Shown piece by piece: positions 1 to 7,445 of a stretch of DNA of 55,961 bases. Position numbers and translations under genes: made by a program. The notes beneath the pieces were generated by a model, which worked only from the letters and a program-made list of their open reading frames with translations, made no database searches and was not told the origin of the DNA. The stretch's first letter is position 1. Every line of letters begins with the position of its first letter. Source of the stretch: JBBQKG01 sp038326655 (GTDB taxonomy: Bacteria > Actinomycetota > Thermoleophilia > Solirubrobacterales > JBBDJG01); assembly GCA_038326655.1 (NCBI GenBank), contig JBBQKG010000020.1, forward strand, positions 1 through 55,961, in the 5' to 3' direction.

Positions 1-154
1 CGTCGAGCGGCTCATTGGTGCGCTGGTAGCGGCGCGCGAGCTGGCGTGCGAGCGGCAGAAAGCGCTCGACCAGCGCCTCGCGCGCGGTCGCGTCGCCGTG
101 CTCGTGGTAGCGGAGCAGAAGGCGGCGGTCTTCGCGGGTGCTGTTCGGCGTCAT
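1..154 (-). CDS. SigF-like sigma-70 factor, N-terminal part (cut by window edge)
   Basis: An open frame begins with an ATG at 154 and runs off the left edge, giving 51 residues. It starts MTPNSTREDRRLLLRYHEHG and contains LVERFLPLARQLARRY, which matches the opening of sigma region 2 in the neighbouring SigF-like gene (LVARFLPLAHWLARRY). In this family region 2 binds core RNA polymerase and the -10 element. The gene lies 96 nt downstream of the second sigma gene on the same strand, so the two are probably tandem duplicates. Regions 3 and 4 are outside the window, so whether the gene is intact cannot be judged. Confidence 0.8.
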   Translation of the reverse strand, partial: MTPNSTREDRRLLLRYHEHGDATAREALVERFLPLARQLARRYQRTNEPLD

Positions 155-250
155 CGAAGCGGGCGGGCAGGCAGACGCACCCGCGGGCAGTCAGTTATTC
201 AGCATAGCCCGAGAATGGGAGGTCGAGCCCGGCGGCGTGGACCGGCTCGG

Positions 251-961
251 CTAGACCGCGTGGGCGGCGACGGTTCTGAGCCGCTCGAGTGAGCGGCGCA
301 GCAGCCGGGACACGTGCATCTGGGACATGCCGAGCATCCTGGCGATCTCGCTCTGCGTCAAGTCGAGGTCGAACCGCAGGCGCAGGATCGTGCGCTCGCG
401 TTCGGGCAGCGCGCCCAGCGCGGGCTCCAGCATCGCGCCGTACTCGACCAAGTCGAAGTTCTCGTCCTCGGACGTTCTCAGGTCCGGCTCGAGGTCGAGC
501 GACATCGCCTCGTAGGCGGTCGCCGCCTCGGCCGCCTCGGCCACGCACTCGGTCGTCTCCCCGATCGCCTCGGCGACCTCCTCGGCCGTCGGCGAACGGC
601 CGAGCTGCGCACGAAGCTGGTCCGTGGCGCGGGTCACGTCGAGCACGCGTTGCCGCACCCGCTGGGACACGTGCACGGACCACGTGGAGTCACGCAGGTG
701 GCGCCGCAGTTCCCCGGCGATCGTGGGCACCGCATAGGTGCTGAACGCGACGCCACGGTCCGGGTCGAAGCGCTCGATCGACTTCATCAGTCCAACGCAG
801 GCGACCTGCACGAGGTCGTCGATCGGCTCACGGCCCCACGCGTATCGTCGTGCCAGCCAGTGTGCCAGCGGCAGGAAGCGCGCGACCAGGCGCTCCCGCG
901 CCTCTTCGTCGCGATCGTCCCGGTAACGGCGGAAAAGCCTCAGCTCGGTCCCGTGCCCCAC
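251..961 (-). CDS. SigB/SigF/SigG-family RNA polymerase sigma factor
   Basis: A 236-aa group 3 sigma-70 factor. Region 2 spans about residues 25-95, with LARRYAWGREPIDDLVQVA and the GVAFSTYAVPTIAGELRRHL motif of SigF-type proteins. Region 3 is about 100-165, and region 4 about 180-230 ends in a helix-turn-helix (LDLTQSEIARMLGMSQMHVS). Length is normal for the family. Members usually control stress or sporulation-type regulons under anti-sigma kinases; no anti-sigma or anti-anti-sigma gene is visible here. The start is GTG, 6 nt after the stop of the glycoside hydrolase, so the two are probably co-transcribed. No good Shine-Dalgarno site precedes it. Confidence 0.93.
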   Translation of the reverse strand: MGHGTELRLFRRYRDDRDEEARERLVARFLPLAHWLARRYAWGREPIDDLVQVACVGLMKSIERFDPDRGVAFSTYAVPTIAGELRRHLRDSTWSVHVSQRVRQRVLDVTRATDQLRAQLGRSPTAEEVAEAIGETTECVAEAAEAATAYEAMSLDLEPDLRTSEDENFDLVEYGAMLEPALGALPERERTILRLRFDLDLTQSEIARMLGMSQMHVSRLLRRSLERLRTVAAHAV

Positions 962-967
962 ATCGCA

Positions 968-2338
968 CTAAACGGATGTGCGAGGCGAAACTTGCGCTTT
1001 GACCCGTCCGGGGCCCGACAGTTGCAGCAGGCGCGCACCCGGCTCGGAGGCGACTTCGCCGCCCGTCACGTGCACGTCGTAGCCGCCGGGGTAGTGGCGC
1101 GGAGGGATGAAGACCTCGGTCTCCTGCGCGGCGCCGCCAGCCGAGTACTCGATCTCGAACACCCCGGTCGATCGGTCGAATCTCCACCCCGAGGGCACCC
1201 CTGCGACGGCACGCGGGAAAGGCCGCGCCAGCACGTCGAGCTTGCCGGCCTTCACGTTCTCGCCCTCTGGCGGCTTGGTGAGGTCGTGCACCAGCCCCTC
1301 CTCGGGCCTCGCGCAGCAGGGATCGCGCCCGAAGTACGCCCAGTAGTGCCAGGAGGCCAGGTTGCGGTCTGCGAGCGAGGTCGTCTGCCCGAGCTTTGCG
1401 AGGTCGTCGGTGGCGCCGAACTCCGACAGCAGCAGCGCCGCGCCGGTGCGCTCCGAGTGACGCTCGGCGAGGTCGAACACGCGTTGCTCCTGGCGCTCGC
1501 AGACCCGCTGCTGCAGCCGCCCGGGCAGGGGCGGCAAGCCGGGCGAGGCGGCCAGGCAGTAGCAGTGGAAGCTGAGCCCGACCGCCGGGTCGCCGAGGTC
1601 GTCGTGGTGCGTGTCGGCGCCGTAGTCGAAGAGCACGTTTGGCTCGTAGAAGACGAGGCGCCGGCGGTCGACGGACCGGATCGCGCGCAGGACGCGGCGC
1701 GAGAAGTCGCTCAACCGCCGGTCGAACGCCCGCAAGCCCGCCGGGCGCGCGCAGCGTGCGGCGGCCGAGCCCGGAAAGGGCTCGTTGAAGATGTCGTAGG
1801 CGAACACCGCCGGCTCGTCGCGGAACCGCCGCGCGACGTGGCGCCAGGCGGCCGCGTAGCGATCCTGGAGGCCGACCCCGCCCGGCCCCGGGTCGTTCGC
1901 CCAAAAGTGGTCGTAGGCGCGCCAGAGCGCCCGCATCACGAAGTAGTTGCCGGGGAAACCGACGTCGGGGCGAGGCCGGAGGCCGTCGTCCAGGGTGGCC
2001 CAGTCCGGAAAGCCCTCACCGTGGTAGCGCTCGTTCAGCATGTCCTGGTGGAAGTCGACGAGCACCGCGAGGCCGGCGTCGCGGCACCACCCGATCACCT
2101 CTCCGATCCGGTCGAGATAAGCGTCGTCGTAGCGCCCGGGACGCGGCTCGATCGCCTTCCAGATCACGCCGAGGCGCAGCGTGTTGAACCCGTGCCCGGC
2201 GAGAAACTGCACGTCGTCTCGGCCGAACCCGATCGCGGCCGGGTCGTAGGGCGGCAGCTTGTTCACGACGTTGACGCCGTGGAGCACGACCACGCGGCCC
2301 TGCTCGTCTGTCAGCCACCGTCCGGAATTCCGAATCAC
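968..2338 (-). CDS. Glycoside hydrolase family 5, endoglycoceramidase-like
   Basis: A 456-aa protein with a TIM-barrel GH5 domain at about residues 1-370. The general acid/base is probably Glu186 in YDIFNEPFPG and the nucleophile Glu306 in LLLSEFGAT; HGVNVVNK near the N-terminus and VDFHQDM are further family signatures. The C-terminal ~85 residues form the small beta-sandwich typical of endoglycosylceramidases, which cleave glycan from ceramide. No signal peptide is visible, so it may act inside the cell or on a glucosyl-sterol or other glycolipid; the substrate is inference. It is the first gene of a minus-strand unit with the two sigma factors. The AAGG eight bases before the ATG may be the ribosome site. 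Confidence 0.88.
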   Translation of the reverse strand: MIRNSGRWLTDEQGRVVVLHGVNVVNKLPPYDPAAIGFGRDDVQFLAGHGFNTLRLGVIWKAIEPRPGRYDDAYLDRIGEVIGWCRDAGLAVLVDFHQDMLNERYHGEGFPDWATLDDGLRPRPDVGFPGNYFVMRALWRAYDHFWANDPGPGGVGLQDRYAAAWRHVARRFRDEPAVFAYDIFNEPFPGSAAARCARPAGLRAFDRRLSDFSRRVLRAIRSVDRRRLVFYEPNVLFDYGADTHHDDLGDPAVGLSFHCYCLAASPGLPPLPGRLQQRVCERQEQRVFDLAERHSERTGAALLLSEFGATDDLAKLGQTTSLADRNLASWHYWAYFGRDPCCARPEEGLVHDLTKPPEGENVKAGKLDVLARPFPRAVAGVPSGWRFDRSTGVFEIEYSAGGAAQETEVFIPPRHYPGGYDVHVTGGEVASEPGARLLQLSGPGRVKAQVSPRTSV

Positions 2339-2413
2339 AACCTTGAAATTTAGGTAGTCTTCTCGCCGTAGCGGGCCTCAGGGGGAGGACCGGCACGCGG
2401 ATGGGGGGGAAAC
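2339..2413. promoter_or_regulatory. Divergent intergenic region
   Basis: This 75-nt gap separates the glycoside hydrolase (minus) from the large subtilase-like gene (plus) and must hold both promoters. It includes an AT-rich patch (TTGAAATTTAGG) unlike the surrounding DNA and a G-run just ahead of the plus-strand GTG. No convincing -35/-10 pair could be assigned. Confidence 0.3.
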
Positions 2414-5400
2414 GTGGGAAGCAACTGGCGTCTGCCGAGCCGTAGGGCTTTGACGTTCCTGATCGCGCTCGTCGCGCTGGCCGTGGCGGCGCCCGCGCTC
2501 GCGACGTTCCCGGGCAGCAACCCGAGCGAGAGCGTGCGCGTCAACACGCCGAACGACCCAGGCTTCGACCACTGCGAGCCCGACGACGAGCAGGGGCCCC
2601 CGACCTGCTCCAACGTCTTCGACGAGCAGTACGAGAGATTCGGCTTCGCGCCGAACGGCTCGCACCTCTCCGCGCTCTACCACAACCCGACCGACCCGCA
2701 CGTGCAGCGCTTCGTGGCCCAGAACACGGCCGCCGGCCGGAACCCGCTCGGGCAGATCCCGGGCGTGTCCGCCGACCGCGCCTGGAAGTATTCGACCGGC
2801 GACCCGAGCGTGCAGATCGCGATCGAGGACACCGGCATCCGGTGGGACAAGCGCTCGCTGCGCAAGCGCGTCTACCTCAACAAGGGCGAGCTGCCGCTGC
2901 CGCAGAACGGCGCGAGCACCTGCGGCTCATACGACTGCAACGGCGACGGCGCCTTCAACGTGGACGACTACGCAAACGACCCGCGCGTGTCGGCCAGCTC
3001 AGGCCACGACGACGAGCCGAGCGCCGACTCGATCCTCGACGCCAGCGACCTGATCGCGGTCTTCAGCGACGGCTCCGACGCCGACGCCAACGGATACGTG
3101 GACGACATCGCGGGCTGGGACTTCTTCGACGACGACAACGACCCCTACGACGCCTCCAGCTACTCGAGCGCGAGCAACCACGGCTCGGGCCGCGCCGAGG
3201 ACGCGGCCGAGGAGGGCAACGACGCGGAGAGCAGCCTCGGCACCTGCCCGAACTGCCAGATCGTGCCGATGCGCGTGTGGGACACGTTCGTCGTGGACAC
3301 GAACAACTTCGCCGAGGCCGCGCTCTACGCGGCCGACAACAACATCGAGGTGGTCGAGGGCGCCGTCGGCGGGCTGTTCAACTCGAGCTTCGCGCGCAGC
3401 GCGTTCGAGTACGCGTACCGGCACGGCGTCTTCTTCTCGATCGTGTCGTCGGACCTCAACACCGCCGACCACAACATCCCGACGGTCTACAACGAGGCGA
3501 TGCAGGTCCAGGGCACGGTCGCCGACGTGCAGGGTTTGGGGCAAAACCCGCCGCAGCAGTTCCTCGACTTCTTCAACAACCTCGGCGTGCCGCTCACCAC
3601 GAACGCCCCGATCGGCACCTGGTTCCGCAACTCGGGCACCACCCAGTACGGCGGTCACGCGCACATCGTGATGCCTGCCGTGACCGGCTCCGTGGCGACG
3701 GGGCAGGCCTCCGGCGCGGCCGGCCTCGTGATCTCGTATGCGCGCCAGAAGGGGATCCAGCTCCAGCCGAACGAGGTCAAGCAGCTGCTCACGATGACCG
3801 CGTTCGACGTGGATGCGCCCGACACCGCCGGGCTCGGCACGCCCGATCCGGCGCATCCGGGATGGGACCAGCACTTCGGCTACGGCCTGCCCGACCTCGG
3901 GCTCGCGCTCGAGCGAATCGACCAGGGCAAGTACAACCCCGAGGCCCTGATCACCACGCCGCAGTGGTTCGCGCCGCTGAACGCGAGCCAGCGTGACACG
4001 GTCGACATCCAGGCCCGCGTGTCCGCGCCGCGCGCCGCCGGCTACACCTACAAGCTCCAGTGGGCGCCCGGGATCGAGCCGGCTGAGAGCGACTTCCAGG
4101 ACGTCACCACGAGCACCAAGTCGACGCCCACCGACGGCTCGATCGGCGTGCTCGACCTCCAGCAGATCCGCGCCGCGCTCGACGCGCGGCCCACCGGCGG
4201 CTCGACCGTCGACCCGACCGCCCCCAGCAAGGGCCCGGGCGACAAGGACCCGAACGAGCCCGCCTTCACCGTGCGGGTCGTGGTCACCGACACGGCGGGC
4301 AACCACGGCGAGGACCGCAAGGTGCTCTTCGACTATCGCGACACGACGCTCCACCAGGGCTGGGCGAAGGACCTCGGCTCCGGCGGCGAGGCGTCGCCGC
4401 GGATGTTCGACCTGAACGGCGACAACAAGCTCGACACGATCCAGGCCGACTCGAGCGGTTTCCTCCACGTCTTCAACGCCGACGGGACGCCGCTGTCGAG
4501 CTTCAACGGCGGCCAGTCGGTCCGCACGCGCCTCTACCCGAACGTGCACGCGGGAGCAGGGTCCTACGGATCCGTCGATCCGCCGCACGAGGTGCTGCGC
4601 ACACCCGCGATCGGCGACATCGACGGTGACATGGAGCCCGAGATCGTCGACTCCGCGGGCGAGCACGTCTACGCCTGGAATGCGGACGGCTCGGAGGTGC
4701 CGGGCTTCCCGGTGCGGCTCGACCCGGCGTTCTCGCGTCCGCAGGACCGCACGCGCCAGAACCACGTGAAGCGCGGCTTCACCGCCTCGCCGGTACTCAG
4801 CGACCTGAACGGGGACGGCAAGCTCGACATCGTGATCGCCGGCCTCGATCAGCACATCTACGTGTGGGACGGGACCGGTAGCGCACTGCCCGGCTTCCCG
4901 AAGCTGGTGCGGGACCCGAGTCTGGCCGGCGCCGAGATCATCAACACTCCGGCGGTCGGCGACATCAACGGCGACGGCAAGCCGGAGATCGTCACGCCCA
5001 CGAACGAGCTGGATCCGAACCCAACCGCGCCCTCGACCCCGCCGGCCGGCACCGGGCTCTTCAGCAACGTGCTGACGAACGTCCTGTCCAACGCGATCGG
5101 CGCGAGCGGGCGTGTGTACGCGCTCGACAACCAGGGCAACGTGCTGCCTGGGTGGCCGACCAAGCCGAACGGGATCCAGCCCGACGCGCTGCCGTTTGTC
5201 GGCCCGGGCGTCGACAACATCCTCGCGGACGTGAACGGGGACGGAAAGCTTGACGCGATCGGCACGCTCGCGACGGGCGACGTGACCGCGACGAAGTTCG
5301 ACGGCACGAACCTCGTCAACTACGACTCGAACCCGCCCGGAGGCGACACCACCGACAAGTCGAAGGTCCTGAACCTGTTCGAGAACCCGATCGCCGCGAA

Positions 5401-6856
5401 CCTGAGCGGCACCGGCCTCGAGGTGTTCAAGGGCGGCCTGACGCTCAACGGCCTCGTCAACCTCGGCATCGCGGTCGGGCAGAACCTGCCCTACAACCAC
5501 GTCGTGCAGGGCTGGAACGCGCAGACCGGGACCGGGCTGCCGAGCTTCCCGCAGGCCCTCGAGGACTACCAGCTGCTCTCCAGCCCCGTCGTCGCGGACG
5601 TCTCCGACGCGCCCGGCCGGGAGCTGCTCGTGGGGACCGGCCTCTACTACCTGCGCGACATCAACGTCGCCGGCGTGGAGGGCACGGGCTTCCCGAAGTT
5701 CACCGGCGGCTGGCTGTTCGCGACACCGGCGATCGGCGACGCCGACGGTGACGGCAAGCTCGAGATCTCGACCATGACCCGCGAGGGCAACATGTTCACC
5801 TGGGACACCGACTCTCCCGCCTGCGGCACCAACGACGAGTGGTGGACCTCCCGCCACGACGAGTGGAACACCGGCGCCTACGGCACCGACACCCGCCCGC
5901 CCGGCACGCCCACCGCGCTCGGCGCAACGCCCAACGGCTCGCAGGTCGACCTGCACTGGACCGCACCGGGCGACGACTGGCTGTGCGGCAACGCCACCAC
6001 GTACCGCATCGTCAAGTCGAACAGCCCGATCGACCATCCCACCGACGGCACCGTCGTGGGTGACTTCGCGGCGGGCACGTCGGGATCGAGCGAGTCCCGC
6101 ACGGTCGCGGGAGACGCCACCTTCTACGCGGTCTTCTACAAGGACGACAATGGCAACTGGGGCCACCTCGCGAGCACGTCGACGTCGTACGCGCGGCCGA
6201 AGGGCGCCACGCCGGTGCGCGTCTCGCTGGTGCCGTCGTACAACCCGTGCACCACGCCCAACCGGACGCACGGCGCGCCGCTCGCCTCCGGCTCCTGCGC
6301 CCCGCCCGCCCAGAGCTCGAGCACGCTCACGGTCGGCACCTCGGACGCAAACGGCCAGGACACGAAGTCCGTCGCGTCGCTGCGCCTCGACGTGCTGACC
6401 GACAATCCCAGCACGCCGGCGGACGAGGCCGACGTGGCGATCGCGCTGCGGGCCTCCGACGTGCGGTGCGCGACCACGAACGCCGCCTGTCCCAGCGGGT
6501 CGATGTCCGACTACACCGGGAAGCTGCTGGGGACCGCGAGCCTTCGCATCACCGACAAGCTCAACGGGGCCGCGGGCAACGAGGACGGCACCGTCACCGA
6601 CACGTCGCTCGAGCTGCCGGCCACATGCGTCGTCACGGGTGATGCCACGGTCGGCGCCAACTGCGCCCTCAACACGTCACTCGACGCGCTGATCCCCGGG
6701 AGCGTGCGCGGGGGCGGCCGGTCGATCTGGCAGCTCGGCCAGGTCGCGCTGAAGGACGCCGGGCCCAACGGGACGGGCTACGGCGCGGGCTGTCCGAGCA
6801 CATGCGGAGACGGCGACGAGCAGACGTTCATGCGCCAGGGGGTCTTCGTCCCCTAG
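2414..6856 (+). CDS. Secreted S8 (subtilisin-like) protease with FG-GAP repeats, Fn3 and C-terminal QGVFVP domain
   Basis: A 1480-aa exported protein starting at GTG. A signal peptide covers about residues 1-31 (LIALVALAVAAPALA). A subtilase domain follows (~85-510): the triad is read as Asp139 (IEDTGI), His256 (SNHGSG) and Ser426 (TGSVATGQASGAAG), the last aligning with the canonical GTSMAAPHVAGAA but with the first two residues swapped. Residues ~640-1130 contain at least six FG-GAP/VCBS units (such as DLNGDGKLDIVIAGLDQHIY) that should fold as a calcium-binding propeller. An Fn3-like domain spans ~1160-1255. Residues 1259-1480 are a domain shared with two other proteins in this window. The altered serine motif leaves proteolysis plausible but unproven. 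Confidence 0.85.
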   Translation: MGSNWRLPSRRALTFLIALVALAVAAPALATFPGSNPSESVRVNTPNDPGFDHCEPDDEQGPPTCSNVFDEQYERFGFAPNGSHLSALYHNPTDPHVQRFVAQNTAAGRNPLGQIPGVSADRAWKYSTGDPSVQIAIEDTGIRWDKRSLRKRVYLNKGELPLPQNGASTCGSYDCNGDGAFNVDDYANDPRVSASSGHDDEPSADSILDASDLIAVFSDGSDADANGYVDDIAGWDFFDDDNDPYDASSYSSASNHGSGRAEDAAEEGNDAESSLGTCPNCQIVPMRVWDTFVVDTNNFAEAALYAADNNIEVVEGAVGGLFNSSFARSAFEYAYRHGVFFSIVSSDLNTADHNIPTVYNEAMQVQGTVADVQGLGQNPPQQFLDFFNNLGVPLTTNAPIGTWFRNSGTTQYGGHAHIVMPAVTGSVATGQASGAAGLVISYARQKGIQLQPNEVKQLLTMTAFDVDAPDTAGLGTPDPAHPGWDQHFGYGLPDLGLALERIDQGKYNPEALITTPQWFAPLNASQRDTVDIQARVSAPRAAGYTYKLQWAPGIEPAESDFQDVTTSTKSTPTDGSIGVLDLQQIRAALDARPTGGSTVDPTAPSKGPGDKDPNEPAFTVRVVVTDTAGNHGEDRKVLFDYRDTTLHQGWAKDLGSGGEASPRMFDLNGDNKLDTIQADSSGFLHVFNADGTPLSSFNGGQSVRTRLYPNVHAGAGSYGSVDPPHEVLRTPAIGDIDGDMEPEIVDSAGEHVYAWNADGSEVPGFPVRLDPAFSRPQDRTRQNHVKRGFTASPVLSDLNGDGKLDIVIAGLDQHIYVWDGTGSALPGFPKLVRDPSLAGAEIINTPAVGDINGDGKPEIVTPTNELDPNPTAPSTPPAGTGLFSNVLTNVLSNAIGASGRVYALDNQGNVLPGWPTKPNGIQPDALPFVGPGVDNILADVNGDGKLDAIGTLATGDVTATKFDGTNLVNYDSNPPGGDTTDKSKVLNLFENPIAANLSGTGLEVFKGGLTLNGLVNLGIAVGQNLPYNHVVQGWNAQTGTGLPSFPQALEDYQLLSSPVVADVSDAPGRELLVGTGLYYLRDINVAGVEGTGFPKFTGGWLFATPAIGDADGDGKLEISTMTREGNMFTWDTDSPACGTNDEWWTSRHDEWNTGAYGTDTRPPGTPTALGATPNGSQVDLHWTAPGDDWLCGNATTYRIVKSNSPIDHPTDGTVVGDFAAGTSGSSESRTVAGDATFYAVFYKDDNGNWGHLASTSTSYARPKGATPVRVSLVPSYNPCTTPNRTHGAPLASGSCAPPAQSSSTLTVGTSDANGQDTKSVASLRLDVLTDNPSTPADEADVAIALRASDVRCATTNAACPSGSMSDYTGKLLGTASLRITDKLNGAAGNEDGTVTDTSLELPATCVVTGDATVGANCALNTSLDALIPGSVRGGGRSIWQLGQVALKDAGPNGTGYGAGCPSTCGDGDEQTFMRQGVFVP
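6188..6853 (+). other. Copy 1 of the QGVFVP C-terminal domain
   Basis: The last ~222 residues of the subtilase-like protein begin YARPKGATPVR and end FMRQGVFVP at the stop. Between them come a cysteine after SLVPSYNP, HGAPL, DANG, NPSTPADEADV, SDVR, DYTGKL, RITDKLNG, GNEDGT, RSIW and DAGPNG. The same ordered motifs occur in the proteins at 7446-14972 and 51940-52674. Confidence 0.85.
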
Positions 6857-6879
6857 CCGGACAAGGCGGTCGAGCCGGG

Positions 6880-7359
6880 CTACTTCTTGCCGTTGAGCCC
6901 GGCGAGGCAGCCCTTGTAGGCCTGGCTGCGCTGCTCCTTGGGAAAGCCCTTGGAGTACTGCTTCGCAACTGTCTGCCTGGTCCGCTTGCCACGCTTGATC
7001 TGACGTTGGATCGTGTCGGGGAGGAAGGTGCCGCAGACCGTGCGGGCCGTCTTGAACGGCGTCGCGGCGCCCGCCGAGGGCGTCGTGCCTGTCTGGGTCT
7101 GACTCCCGGTCTGAGTCTGCGTCTGAGTCTGCGTCTGGGCCTGGGTCGACCCACCCGAGCTCGACTTCTTCTTGCCGGACCGCTTGCCGGTCGTGGTGGT
7201 GCCCTTGTCGGTGGCGGTGCCGGTCGTGGACTGGGTCGTGGTCGACTGCGTCGTGGCAGTCGAATTCGACGCATTGCCGTTGCCGTTGTTGTCATTCCCC
7301 CCGCATGCGCCCAGGCCGAGCGCGGCGGCGGCGAGGCAGATCGGTGCGAGTCGTCTCAT
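6880..7359 (-). CDS. Putative lipoprotein with TQ-rich linker
   Basis: A 159-aa protein with a lipoprotein signal (MRRLAPICLAAAALGLGACG; lipobox LGAC). A low-complexity Asn/Ser/Thr-rich segment and a TQTQTQ tract follow to about residue 95. A compact C-terminal part has two cysteines (TVCGTFL and YKGCLAGL), perhaps disulfide-bonded. No family is recognised. The frame is open further upstream, but a start at 7572 would run antisense into the next gene, so the ATG at 7359 with its ideal signal peptide is chosen. The gene is convergent with the subtilase gene and divergent from the giant repeat protein. Confidence 0.75.
   Translation of the reverse strand: MRRLAPICLAAAALGLGACGGNDNNGNGNASNSTATTQSTTTQSTTGTATDKGTTTTGKRSGKKKSSSGGSTQAQTQTQTQTQTGSQTQTGTTPSAGAATPFKTARTVCGTFLPDTIQRQIKRGKRTRQTVAKQYSKGFPKEQRSQAYKGCLAGLNGKK
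7091..7146. repeat. Hexanucleotide simple repeat
   Basis: About nine units of GTCTGN-type hexamers (GTCTGA, GTCTGC, GTCTGG) encode the alternating Gln-Thr tract of the lipoprotein on the opposite strand. Units are a multiple of three, so slippage would change linker length without shifting frame. Confidence 0.8.
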
Positions 7360-7380
7360 GGCGCGGGCAGAATAGCCCAC

Positions 7381-7421
7381 ACGGGGCCAAAGAAGCCCCG
7401 TTCGATTAACCGGACGGGGCC
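7381..7421. promoter_or_regulatory. Mutually exclusive hairpins in a divergent promoter region
   Basis: ACGGGGCC occurs at 7381-7388 and again at 7414-7421, and GCCCCGT at 7395-7401 is complementary to both. The middle arm can pair with either flank (7-bp stem, 7-nt or 12-nt loop). The element lies in what would be the leader of the minus-strand lipoprotein and upstream of the plus-strand start. No U-tract follows either stem. A role as leader switch or protein site is inference. Confidence 0.4.
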
Positions 7422-7433
7422 CTCCCAGGCAGT

Positions 7434-7439
7434 TACACT
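7434..7439 (+). promoter_or_regulatory. Candidate -10 element for a leaderless mRNA
   Basis: TACACT matches the -10 consensus at four of six positions and ends 6 nt before the GTG of the 2508-aa gene. This is the spacing expected if transcription starts at the start codon. There is no Shine-Dalgarno site, which fits a leaderless message. No clear -35 was found. Confidence 0.45.
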
Positions 7440-7445
7440 CCTGAT

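Noticed and set aside
314..6271. Very long open frames antisense to the sigma/GH5 genes (314-2353) and to the subtilase gene (2999-6271).
   Set aside because: They are rich in Arg/Ala/Val/Asp in the way expected when GC-rich coding DNA is read on the other strand, and contain no recognisable domains; the sense genes have clear motifs.
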